Of a stretch of 51,039 nt of DNA, positions 21,532 through 32,250 are shown piece by piece. This DNA is from Chara braunii (lineage: Eukaryota; Streptophyta; Charophyceae; Charales; Characeae), in contig BFEA01000568.1 of assembly GCA_003427395.1 (NCBI GenBank), positions 152,640-203,678 of the forward strand, in the 5' to 3' direction. Position numbers and translations under genes: made by a program. The notes below the pieces were generated by a model. The model had not been told where the DNA came from and made no database searches. It saw only the letters and a program-made list of their open reading frames with translations. Each line of letters starts with the position of its first letter. Position 1 is the stretch's first letter.

Positions 21532-21910
21532 TTCGAGCAGCAGCATGTCAATAGAGGATGCCTCTATACTTAGTAAGCGCGTCCATCGTTTAATCAAAAT
21601 TTTTAGAGACCCGTCTATGACTATCTTGCTATCGAGTACGAGCAGAGTGACTAGTGGCAGCTGTAATAGCCTCTGCTATCAATCTATAGTTAGTTTCAAA
21701 GGCTTTATATCTGCATAGGTTGTATATTCCTTATTGTACCCTTACGATTAGAATAAGGGTACCTGGAGTTAAAGCCTTGTCAGATGAGCAATGAAAGGGC
21801 TAGTATGATTGAGTATTGACAATGTTATTTGCCCCTACTTGTTTTAAGCGTCTCGGGCTACAACCTTATGTTCCGTTGCTTGTCATATATGCCAGAACAA
21901 TTAAAGCGTC

Positions 21911-22186
21911 ATGGCTGAAGAGAGCGGATTGACCAAGATCCTGCTCTGTAGGAGCTCATGTCTCATAAAGGTGCTACTGCATGAGTCGGTGCACGACTCA
22001 ATGGCCCTAGATCTCCAGGCCATGCTGTTTCCAGGAAGAAAGTTGTCCGACTTCCTGCACGAATACCATAACCTTAGCCGCGTGAAGATGTGGGACGATA
22101 AAACAATGTGTAACATGCTGTCATTATTCGTCGGTAAGGAATTAAGTGAGGAGATATATATCCTCATGTTGAGGTCGCAAACCTGA
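21911..22186 (+). pseudogene. Gag capsid-like fragment
   Basis: The fragment contains FPGRKLSDFLHEYHNLSRVK followed by MWDDKTMCNMLSLFVGKELS. This resembles the retrotransposon gag core pattern of a helix, then W-D-x-x-T, then a leucine-rich helix and G-x-E/A. The frame ends in a TGA at 22184, but the same frame continues through 22187-22231 into the next fragment, so one premature stop separates them. It is interpreted as the decayed capsid domain. Similarity is by pattern only. Confidence 0.5.
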
Positions 22187-22231
22187 TGCGAGTTTGAGAG
22201 TTCTTTAAGGTTAAGGTTTCCGGAAGGTGGA

Positions 22232-23302
22232 GTGGAGAGTCAACATCGTGGTTGCCCTGTGCAAGTAATAGAGCATGCGCAGATACAAGGCGAACTTAGC
22301 GGCATACAAAGACAGATGGGGGTATTGGAGGAAAGGGTGATACAACTAGAAGAGGCCGGAAAGGGCAAGCGGAAAATCTCGGAAGGAACGCCAAGTGAGC
22401 CAACTGGTGGGAAAGGAAAGGAGAAGGTANNNNNNNNNNNNNNNNNNNNNNNNNNNNNNNNNNNNNNNNNNNNNNNNNNNNNNNNNNNNNNNNNNNNNNN
22501 NNNNNNNNNNNNNNNNNNNNNNNNNNNNNNNNNNNNNNNNNNNNNNNNNNNNNNNNNNNNNNNNNNNNNNNNNNNNNNNNNNNNNNNNNNNNNNGGTGAT
22601 ACAACTAGAAGAGGCCGGAAAGGGCAAGCGGAAAATCTCGGAAGGAACGCCAAGTGAGCCAACTGGTGGGAAAGGAAAGGAGAAGGTAGAGACGACCAAG
22701 GTCCTTCCCACCTCAGGAAGGTTTAGAAAATGGGGTCTATGATTCAAGAGAGGGAAGGAGGTGAGAAGATAGTTAAAAAAGAAAAGCAACATATGCCTCC
22801 TTAACTGACGAAGGCTCAGCGGAAGGCCAAGAACCTGGCCAAGGGAGGTCAAGGTACTGGAAAGGGGCAGTGTTCACGACATGTGACGGCTGCTCCACAA
22901 GGGCTAGGAAGCAGTTTTGCACCACTCGAGCCCCCTCCGATTGGACCGACATTATGTAGGTGGTGACCGTCATGCGATCCAATGAGTCTTTGGCCTATGT
23001 ATATGCCATGTACACTAGGTGGTCAGAACCCCATAAGCCAATATGGACCTCGTGTCGACCCGCTGATGAACTCGATACATCCCAGACCTCCCACAAACCA
23101 AACCTTGTTTTTAGGGTCGCCCCATCCACCAGCACGGCGAGCGTCACAGGGCAGTGCAGCAAGCGAGGGAGGGCGAGGGCAAGGTAGTGGAAGAGGTCAC
23201 GGAAATGGCAGACGTGGTAGCAATGGAGGCTATGAAGGAGCCAGACGAGGTGCTGAAGGTCGCGATGGGCATCGACAAAACCAGAGGTGGAAGAAACAGT
23301 GA
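22232..23302 (+). pseudogene. Gag C-terminal fragments: coiled coil, basic linker, RG-rich tail
   Basis: This starts with a heptad-like segment (IQGELSGIQRQMGVLEERVI) and a lysine-rich linker (KGKRKISEG, GGKGKEKV). An assembly gap follows, then another basic stretch (LTKAQRKAKNLAKGGQ). The C-terminal piece from 22982 is proline-rich and closes with GRGQGSGRGHGNGRRGSNGG, an RG-rich tail ending in KKQ at 23302. RG-rich tails can replace the zinc knuckle as RNA-binding nucleocapsid, and no CCHC knuckle is seen. Stops near 22740, 22803 and 22960 break the frame. Confidence 0.45.
22336..22688. other. Assembly gap with duplicated flanks
   Basis: The 94 bases from 22336 to 22429 are repeated at 22595-22688 on either side of 165 N (22430-22594). 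As at 4441, an unmerged contig overlap is the likely cause. The gap length and the apparent duplication in the gag frame should not be trusted. Confidence 0.85.
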
Positions 23303-25490
23303 AAAGGAAGCTGAAGTGTTAAGCCTAACCCCTTGACTACGATAGAGGGGTGTGAGGGTTGTGTACGAAAGATTGGGGAATTGGATAAGTTGTATTCATA
23401 AGTAAGAGGACCGAGTTGTATGGCCATCATTAGAGGTAAAGAGGGATGTAGGATTTAGCAATAAGGTCCAGTAAGCATCTGACCAGGCGGACTGATTCAG
23501 AGGTATAATCCTAACAGATAGCTGTACAAATGAGAGTGACGTGTGGTGTATAAGAAATGGTCTTAGTGTGAATGTTGAATTCCCTAACTCAGAGTGTGGT
23601 GTGGTCAGACTAGGTGCGTATAAGTGTAAGGATTAAGGTGCTGTTGAGTTCTAATTCGTTGAGTCTAAATAAATACTGAGTTCATGATACGTATGACTTA
23701 CGAGTCCAGCCTGAGAGTTCAGTGAGAAGACCTCTGTGGTAGTATGCTGACTAAGACCATTTTTTTTTATTTCGGTTGTCGAGGCCGTAACGCTTGTGTG
23801 ATACTATGTAATATTGTGGTCATCCCTGATTTCGTTTTTGAGTTGGGATCTTTCCCCTACATTGAGTATATTGGTGATATAGGGATTACCCTGCGCATCT
23901 TTGAGTTGAGGTTGTTCAACTCTGAGTACATGTAAGACCTTAAGGCTATTTTTGTTTCTTTGGTATGGAGTATCCTGACCATACATATAATAATGACTTA
24001 AGACTATCTCTCCATATGACGATCACTATCACTCTCACATGTATGGATTTATCCTGATATATGATGTTTTTTCTGTGTAAGAGGTGTACAGGATGCACCT
24101 CGTGCATTTTTTGTGAATGTGAAATGTGTAAACTGTCTACTCTTCAGTATACTCGCGCAATCTGCCTATGAACAGGTAATAAGCTCGGGTATAAGAAGGA
24201 GGAGTGCAGTTCATCTGGTGAAAGAGTGTGAAAAGTCCCAAGGGACTTATGAGTCTTCTGAGACTCAAATGCTTGTCCATGCCGAATGTTATTTGTTGAG
24301 TTGAGACGAGGACCCACAAGTTGGCCTCTCAGTAATGAATGTTTGTGGTTGATTCCCCTCCATGTGGGAGGTGGTTGTGAGAATTTATGTTTGATTACCG
24401 TCCATGTGGGAGGTGGTGGTGAGGTTTTTTAAATGAGTCCCATTCAAAAGTGGAAGGTGGTTAAATGATTGAAATGACATGGAAAGCAGGTTGGAATGAT
24501 AAAGTCTGACGAGAAAGACCAAGAGAAATGATTATTTTGGTGAAATTTTGGAAGGTCGCGAATTGGAGAAAGTTGAGAGATGTGTGGTCTGCCTTACTCT
24601 GATCAAGTGGGAGGCCACGACCCTATGAACCTGACGGTGATTTTTTGTGGAGAGGGCGTTGTGCCCTGGAGCGAGTCAGACCTTTGCGTAGTCCCGCAGT
24701 AGGCCTTAGATTATTGCGACACACCGTCCAACCACTATGATGCTAATCTTAAGATATATTTTGTGAGGTCAGGCTAAGGGGCTATACTTAGCATCGCTGG
24801 AACTGTGGAACCTAACTCCGAGTGAGGGTCGCTGACTGGCGCAACCTGGCAGTGGGACCACGAGCCACCAAAGGGTAAGGTTTGAGGGGTGTAACCGCCT
24901 CAGAGAGTCTTATTCCTACGGGATGTCGGAGGGATAAGAGTCGAGTCGTATTTTTTGTGAGTCCTGATAGTATGAATTATCAGGAGGATCGCCCATCATT
25001 GCGCAACCAACGAGGGTACCGTTGCTAAAATAACAACGCAACGGGCCGTAGACCTGGCTCGATCAACCAGGCTATGGTGGACCAAAATGGAGACCTAACT
25101 CTACTGTACTAGACTGCAGGAGAGATCTGTGATAAAAGTTATAAATATATTTTTGTGAATACTGTGTGACGAAGACGATGGTGAAAAGGTCTCGGTTAGG
25201 GTCCGCGTCCTAAGTTATGACCCTTCATGCAAGACGATGACTAAACAGGACACCCAACGATGAACCGACAGATGTCTAGGACGAAGGGAAAGGATTACTA
25301 GCAGCTATCAAGGTTGAAACCCTGACAACAGCGGGACATATTGGGTACTGTCTGTTAACCACTCGAACGGAGTCAGTCGACCACTCGGATTGGTTCTTTT
25401 CTCGTTAGCATTTGGAATTATGGTTGAATTAATAACTTTTTTTTTATTATCCGACGCGACGGGGACGTCGCTTAATAAGGTCCGGTAAGC
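23303..25490 (+). other. Internal region downstream of gag, no pol
   Basis: About 2.2 kb up to the 3' LTR has only short frames (the longest about 60 codons) and no protease, reverse transcriptase, RNase H or integrase motif on either strand. The bases before the 3' LTR (AATAAGGTCCGGTAAGC) are not a polypurine tract. Confidence 0.55.
24351..24475 (+). repeat. Three 41-42-bp units with a small hairpin
   Basis: Units start at about 24351, 24392 and 24434. The first two contain CCTCC-ATGTG-GGAGG or the variant CGTCC-ATGTG-GGAGG followed by TGGT(T/G)GTGAG. The third is diverged (CCATTCAAAAGTGG). Confidence 0.65.
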
Positions 25491-27028
25491 TGTCGGCGCA
25501 AATACCCTTACAAGGGTATCCGCCCTATTTTTTTTCAAGTGACAGAAAATAGGCTTGGGTCGAAATTTGAGTACACTGCACAAGTAGCGGTCGTGTTCTG
25601 TTCCCGTTGACTGAACGGTTGATGGGGAGCAGAGTATGCGTGGAAGCGCAGTTTGAGGCGAGCGTGATGAATTTCTCCGTTGATATTATAGGGTCGGCGT
25701 TTCCACCGGTAAAGATTTTTGGGTTTTATTAAAACTAGGACAGGTTGTTCCTCATGTTGAAGTAACCACGGTACATTGGCGTTCATATGGCAGGCGTTGT
25801 CAGCAATAGGGTGGTCTTGGACAGTAATCGGGGCGGTGAAAGGGCGGCCGCGGAAGGCTAGGAGAGTCTCGGGCCGCGATAGTGGCATGTAAGGGCGACG
25901 CGCGGGGTGAGCCGAGCAACGCCTGCCCCCGAGGCGGCGGTACATAACACTACAAAGTTATGGGCTTGGGGAATAAGCCAAGCAGTGGCCTTGGCACACC
26001 CTTGCAGGTCTGGGCGGACTGCAGTTACTCGTCATATAGAGAACTGGGCCTGCTGCATCTAGGCTTGGGCTTAGCCCTATAGGTTACGTCACTGACCTTC
26101 CACCAGGCGGATCTCGAGATCGAGGCCAGTAGCAAGCAGCGGAGCGCTTTGAAGTAAATTGAGGGGTTGAGGGTCCCGCAGGACTATCTCCTTTGGTTTT
26201 GCCGAGGGGAGTCAGACACGGGCCCGTGGGAAAGGGGCAAGTGTCAACGGTCCTCTCCCGCGTCCGATTTTTTTTTGTTTTTTTTTTTAATGTTTATCTC
26301 TGAGTTTTATAAATTTTTTACTTTTAGTTTTCCTATGTTTTTGATAAGACCCGGTACCGGTACCGGGACCTGCAGTGGCGCTCAACAGCCTTGTCCAGTG
26401 GATACACCACTGAACTGCCGAACTACAGACTTGTGTCCGAGACCAGATGGTGCCGCTGTCCCGAGGCAGCAGACCAGCGGTCCCGGATCTCTGCCCCTAA
26501 GGCAGTCCTTCGGGACATCCGTTCAAGTTGGAACGACACAACGAAGGTTAGCATGGCCACCGTGCAAGGTTGACATGCATAAAGTCGGGGGAGGGGCAGC
26601 TCGACGTGTCTTGTTTCCAGTATGATACACAGGAGTCGCCGCTGCTGAGTGCTGCACTATGAGAGCACTAGCAGCAACGGGCGAGGCCTAGCAACGGGCA
26701 GCGGGGCAATGGGGGCAAGGCGGAGAACCGGTACAGAGAGTCGAGGCAGGGAAGGCAGTGGGGGAGAGAACGAACCTGGACAGGTTCATGCGCGAGATGC
26801 ATGCAGGGGAAGATAACGGGAGTGATAGGAAATGGGTGTGAGCATGCCCATGGGAATCCGGGAGATGGCGAGTCTCTTGCTTGAGACGGAGCGTGGCGCA
26901 GTAAGAAGGGGGCAGCGCCGACACAGGGGAGATAACGGTGAGTAAATCAGGACGGCGGTGAGTGCGAGATACATTCGAGGGAACAGAGATGTCGGGGGCC
27001 CAAACTGAGCGTAGTAGAATAAATATGG

Positions 27029-27646
27029 CTCGCTTGATTCTTATCGAAAACAAGTGAGAAAGGAGACGACTCTGAGAGATTTGGGAAGGGCGAAGTGGAT
27101 GGTAGTGTAAGTTTTAGTTCTAGATTAGTAAGGTAGAAAGTAGAGGAGAAAGTCGTGAGAGAAGGAAGGAGATAGCGGATACGGCAAGGGAGGAAAGCAG
27201 GTGGTGTACTCGTTTCTTATCAGAAACGAGCGGAGGGAGGTGGTAAATAGGGGTTCGTGGACCAGGCGAGTCCACAAGAGCGGCCAGAATGACTGCCAGG
27301 GTGGTAGGTAAGGAGGTAATTAAGAAAGTACGTGCGCGAGGTTATGGCGGACAGCGGAGATGGCAAGTGAAAAAAGGGAGTAGCCCGCTCGTCTCTTGAC
27401 GAAAACGAGCGGGGAAAGATTCGTAATAGAGGTTCTGGGGGCCGGGCGAAGTTGCTAGTGTAGTTGGGACGAGGAAAGAGTTAGTAGGACTCGAGTTAAT
27501 AAGGTAAAAAGAGGAATGGATGAATCCGGACGACGTATCCGGCCAGGTGCATGCAAAGAAGGTGAGCAGGCTATGGCAATAATGAGCCGGAGTAGGAGGG
27601 AGCACAAAACGAAGATCTCGCCCGTTTTTTGATGAAAACAGGCGAG
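27029..27646 (+). repeat. Second hairpin family, 3' LTR copy
   Basis: Four units: CTCGCTTG/CAAGTGAG (27029-27058), CTCGTTTC/GAAACGAG (27209-27230), CCCGCTCGT/ACGAGCGGG (27384-27414) and CTCGCCCGTTTT/AAAACAGGCGAG (27617-27646, one mismatch). Spacing is about 175-235 bp. Loops keep CTT(A/G)(T/A)CGA or CTTGATGA followed by AAA. Confidence 0.8.
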
Positions 27647-30501
27647 GGAAGTTTCATCTCGGGGGTTTCAGGGTGCCGCGAACCAAATGGTCCTATCGGA
27701 AGCAGCGGTAAGGTAGTAGAAGTGGAACTAGAGGAGAGAGACAGTGCGTGGAGTTATGGAGATGGGAAGAAGGGGTGAAGGGGAGAAAGAGAGAGGGAAA
27801 AGTGAATTGCTCGGCCGTTCTCAGCCACTTTTGGCAGACGGGGACGCAAACAGAGGGTCTCGACTCGCTGCGGAGTGATTGACCGTGGCAGATGTCGACT
27901 TCGGATAGCCGACTAGCCGGTGCGACCACCGGGAGCTGCGCCCCACTACGGGGGGGGGTGTGAGGTCTGTACCTGGCCATGCCCCAGCTGAAAATTCATT
28001 GTCATTCTGCACACGTGAGAGAGGCAGGAGCGGAGCCTGCGATTTTCTGGCCCCTTTCATTCTGACAGTCATCATCAGTTGGTTACACGCCAATCACAAA
28101 GGGTCATCAACCGATCGTTGTGGCATTTGTGATCGCGATTGCAACCAGGTGGTAGTCGTCGGTTCATAGCCATGCTCGCCTGCTGGGCCCTGCGGCAACG
28201 TACTCGCTGGCGGTAGTGATCCTTGTTGGACTTATCCCGATCCTCGTCCTGGATGCGAGTGTGCTCCGAGGCGCGCCGAAGAAAGGAGGCGGGAGGTATG
28301 GAGAGAAGACAAGGTGAAGGGAAACTTACCTGGACGACGGGATGTTGCAGTGGAAAGGGACCCGCCCTCGTTGCAGCACAAGATTCATCCTTATTTGATA
28401 CATGTAGTGAGTAGGACTGTTGGGCATGGAACCGGGTTGCCTAAGAGGGAGAGAGAGAGAGAGAGAGGGAGGGAGAGAGAGCTCACCGCGGCGTCGGTAC
28501 GGGGACAACCGAAAGTCGAATTACAGCGCTAAGTCGTTTTACGTAGTGACCCCTTCATAGTCGCCAGTGGTGCTCGTTGCGTTAGATATGGCCGGGAGCC
28601 TTGCCACCTAGCTCGTGGTGATTGTTTCCTACACCGGCTGAAACTGCAGTTCCTATCAAATCGTCAAGTGCTGCCCATACTGCTCAATGTCGAGCATGGT
28701 AGAGGTGTTTTGAGCGTGTCTGCGCTGTTCCTTGTGGCCGTAGTCGTTACCGGGATAATCATTGTGGCGGGGATGACTGCCGCCTAACAGGGGAGCTAAG
28801 GTGCTCGCATTCGTACTCAACACCTAGGAGTCTATCTTCATGATCGGCTATGAGGCACTCTTAGTCAGTAGATAGTCAGTACGAATAACGAAGACACGGG
28901 CGCACGACCTACACACATATATACAGTGGGAGAGATCGAAAGAGAGAGGAGGACTCAAGGAGAAAGTAGAGAGAGGGCTTTGCAGAGACGTACCTGCTGG
29001 CATGAGCAGGAAGGTACGTGGGTTGTTCTACACATACCTGGCAGTCAGGTGTGTCCTCGTGCTTAGTTGGTGGAGTGACCTGTCTTGTTGAGTCCAGTAA
29101 CGAACGAGGCCTCAGTCTGCTAAATAGGTACACGGGGAAATTCATCAGATCCGGACACAGCAAGGATTGGCAGGCTAAGAGCTCGTCCCTGACTATGTGG
29201 GCAGGGGTCCGTAGCAACGGTCGGCTGGCGCCCTCAAGATGCTGAGCCTGCTGAACATACGGGTGGGGTTCCCCTGCAAGTTGTTGCACACTCCACTTTG
29301 GCTGTGCACGATCACTGAGTTTTTGCTGAGCAGGTGGCTGCTACGACGTTGGGGCATAAGTTGTTGCTGCTGCAGGTTGGGCACGGACTGCTGCAACTGT
29401 TGCTGATTGTTGTGGCTGCCGATTACTGGATACTGCATATTGTTGCATACTGCCGTGAGCTGTGCACAGGCTACCGCTGCGAACTGCTGAGAACTGCTGC
29501 AGTGTGCGGACTGCGGAGTACTGCCGCACACTGTTTGTGACCGCGCACAACTGCAACGTTTTGCTGACGATGACGATGATATGTGTTTTGTTGACTGCGC
29601 ATACGAACTGCTCCCCCTGACGGTGCACAGGTTGTTGCGAGCGGCTGCTGGCAGCTGCTACGACATATCGTTGTCGACCACCACTTTGTAACGCTGCTAC
29701 GCTTATGGGCTGTGGTGGCTGTTGGCTGCTGTCGTGGCTGCTGACCGCCACTGTTGTGTACTACGGCTGTGTACGGACTGTGGCGGCTATTGCTGCTGAC
29801 CGCCGCAGAGTGCTGCTGCCGTGTTTGTGGACTGTTACACGTTGTTGTGCGGACGTAACTGGGCTGAGGTGAGGGGCTGAGACTTGGGGAGGTGACCAGA
29901 CTAGACAAAGGGGGAGGTTAGTACTGCGATCCGCAAAGGACATTAGGGAGTTGATTTCGATAGTTTGACTTCAAATTCTGACCAAGCTGTTGCAGTTTGG
30001 CCATCATTGTGGGGCCCTCAGGCGCACGAAGACTTCTAGGCCCTCTCATCGTAAGTCTGAGTGCACCCCTCTGGTATCTGAGCGTCTAATCTATCCACCT
30101 CTATCTTTCTCAGTCTAAGTCTAGTCTTTGGTTACGAGAGGAAGGCGGCAAGCGGGATTGAAACCCGTAGGTCCGCTCCAAGGCCTATGTAGGAGGTTCG
30201 ACCCACCGATTGCGGGCGCTCTGCTGGAACTCAGGCGGGGTTCTGGAAGCAGGGAACTTCATGTATAATCTCGTTTGACGCGTGTGATCCCTTCCCCTAT
30301 CTGTTATCCCCTAGGTATCTGAATACAACTAGGTAAGGATATTACGTTTTGTTTTGCTATGTATGTCAGGATATGTTTGGTGGAAGGCTAAACGAACAAG
30401 TATGTATTAGAGGTCAGATAACTTTTGAGTGAATTCAGACAAAATGAACTGGGGGAGGTGGGATGAAGGTGTATGCATGTGTTTGACTGGGTCAACCCAA
30501 G

Positions 30502-31720
30502 GCTGAGCTCCTCTAAGTTGATGTGGGCTCAGTGCTGTGTTTTATTTATGTTTGCTGGGTTGATTGCATGATTTTGAGGGTTGGACCTATCCTAAGTTGG
30601 ACGGACCAGTCAGTGTTTCTTTCAGGGGTTTCTGAACAGGAGGACGGGCGCCCTAAGTTGGGATGTCTCAGAATCCTGATGTTTCTTTTTTTGGGTTGCT
30701 GAATATAGAACTGGGGATATTCTAAGTTACGTAGACCCAGTTCTGCGTGTGTTTCTTTTGAGGGGGACACATATATAAGGCTGATCGTACCCTTAAGTTA
30801 GGGCGGCTCAGTCATAAGCCATGGACACGAAAGTCAACCGAAAGTATAGAAACATCATATATATTATAAGAACTTATATCATCTGGCAGACTGGGCACCC
30901 TAAGTTGGGAAAGCCAGTCAGTAAGTCAGGTAGAACAAGAAGAGGAGAAAAGCGGTTAAGAATATAATGAAGGTAACCTGGGCAAGCTGAGCGTACGCTT
31001 AAGTTAGCGCGGTTCAGTCCTATGTTCGTGATAATACAAAGGAGCAGAAAACTAGTATAAACTTGTTTGATTTTCCCTTCTAAACACTAGGCAAGATTGG
31101 ATGTCTCCCTAAGTTGGGTTGGTCTGATCATCTACCTAATAAGAGAGAAAAGTACTAAGGTTGTGCAAGTATATCAATGGGTGTTCTCCTATATTGTCGT
31201 TACGGAGGCTACGCGTACCCTTAAGTTAGGGCGGCTTAGTCATACGTCGTTTGTACTTTGTTGAGACAAATCCTATCTTATGTACTTTCAAACTGTTTAA
31301 GCTAGCTAGGCGTACCCTTAAGTTAGGGCGGCCTAGTGATATGCTCTTGTCGTTGATGTTTTGTAGGTTGAACGTACCCTTAAGTTAGGGCGGTCTAACC
31401 ATTCGTCGTTCGTGCTTGTTTTAGGCAGGTTAGGCACACCCCCAAGTTGGGGCAGCCTAATCCTATGCCCTATGTAACTTTGTGTAAGGCTGGCTAGACA
31501 TACCCTTAAGTTAGGGCAGTCTAGTTTTATGCTTCTTGTCGTCAGTTTAAACAGAAGTCATGCGTATCCTTAAGTTAGGGCGGTCTGGTTATATGTTTTA
31601 TGACGAGAGTTTATCTGGAGTTAGGCATACCCTTAAGTTAGGGCAGTCAAGTTGTGCGTACTCTTACTTGTTTACTTAGGCAGGTTGGGTATACCCTTAA
31701 GTTAGGGTCTTGTCTGATCC
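30502..31720 (+). repeat. Array of about 16 covarying hairpins with TAAGTT loop, 3' LTR
   Basis: The same units in the same order as 15635-16850. Several stems are perfect here but mismatched in the 5' LTR: CTGAGC/GCTCAG at 30503, GAACTGGG/CCCAGTTC near 30717, GACTGG/CCAGTC near 30887. The unit at 30986-31018 has inner stem CGCT/AGCG where its 5' LTR partner (16115-16148) has CCCT/AGGG, a two-sided change that keeps pairing. Others have decayed (CTACGC/GCTTAG near 31208). Confidence 0.88.
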
Positions 31721-32099
31721 TATGCCATAAGTGAGGGGTTTTTCTAAAGGTAAGAACTGAATGATCTAACGAACTACTTGGGCAAATTGCTGTGGGATTG
31801 TGAGGGATGTATGCTTATGCATGCTTGTGGGCTCTCACTTGGGGCGTCATCTCGATAGGATAGCTGCTTTAGATGCTCGCCAAGTGCTGGAGCCATAGGT
31901 AGACTAGATGGATGATGGGAGGGAGAACTTGGGATGAAGGTAGGACTGAACGTGCTAGGAGTTAAGATCAATGCTAGCCCACAGTCTCATCTAGAGGTTG
32001 TGTTGGCTATCGTTGATCTTGAATCATCAAGCAAATGTCAGAAGCTAGTCCCAAGTATAGTTGCTTTGTCTTTCTGTTTTTTCAGCTCGTATAAATCTT

Positions 32100-32250
32100 G
32101 GCAGCCTCCTGTTCCTACGGGAAGTGTTGCCAAAATTTCTACAAATCTGAAAGAGTTGGTCATTTTTGGGGCTCATAGAAATTCTGAAAAGGCACCTTTC
32201 CTACGGGAAGCGCTGCCGAAATTTCGTAGAATTTAGGGAGTTATAATATT
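32100..32250 (+). repeat. Direct repeats with TTCC-TACG-GGAA hairpin, 3' LTR
   Basis: Two units, both with TTCCTACGGGAAG, followed by GTTGCC or CGCTGCC, then AAATTTC and GAGTTG/GAGTTA. They correspond to 17236-17375. Confidence 0.75.

Noticed and set aside
25460-25490. Polypurine tract before the 3' LTR
   Set aside because: The bases are mixed (AATAAGGTCCGGTAAGC); no purine run of useful length is present.
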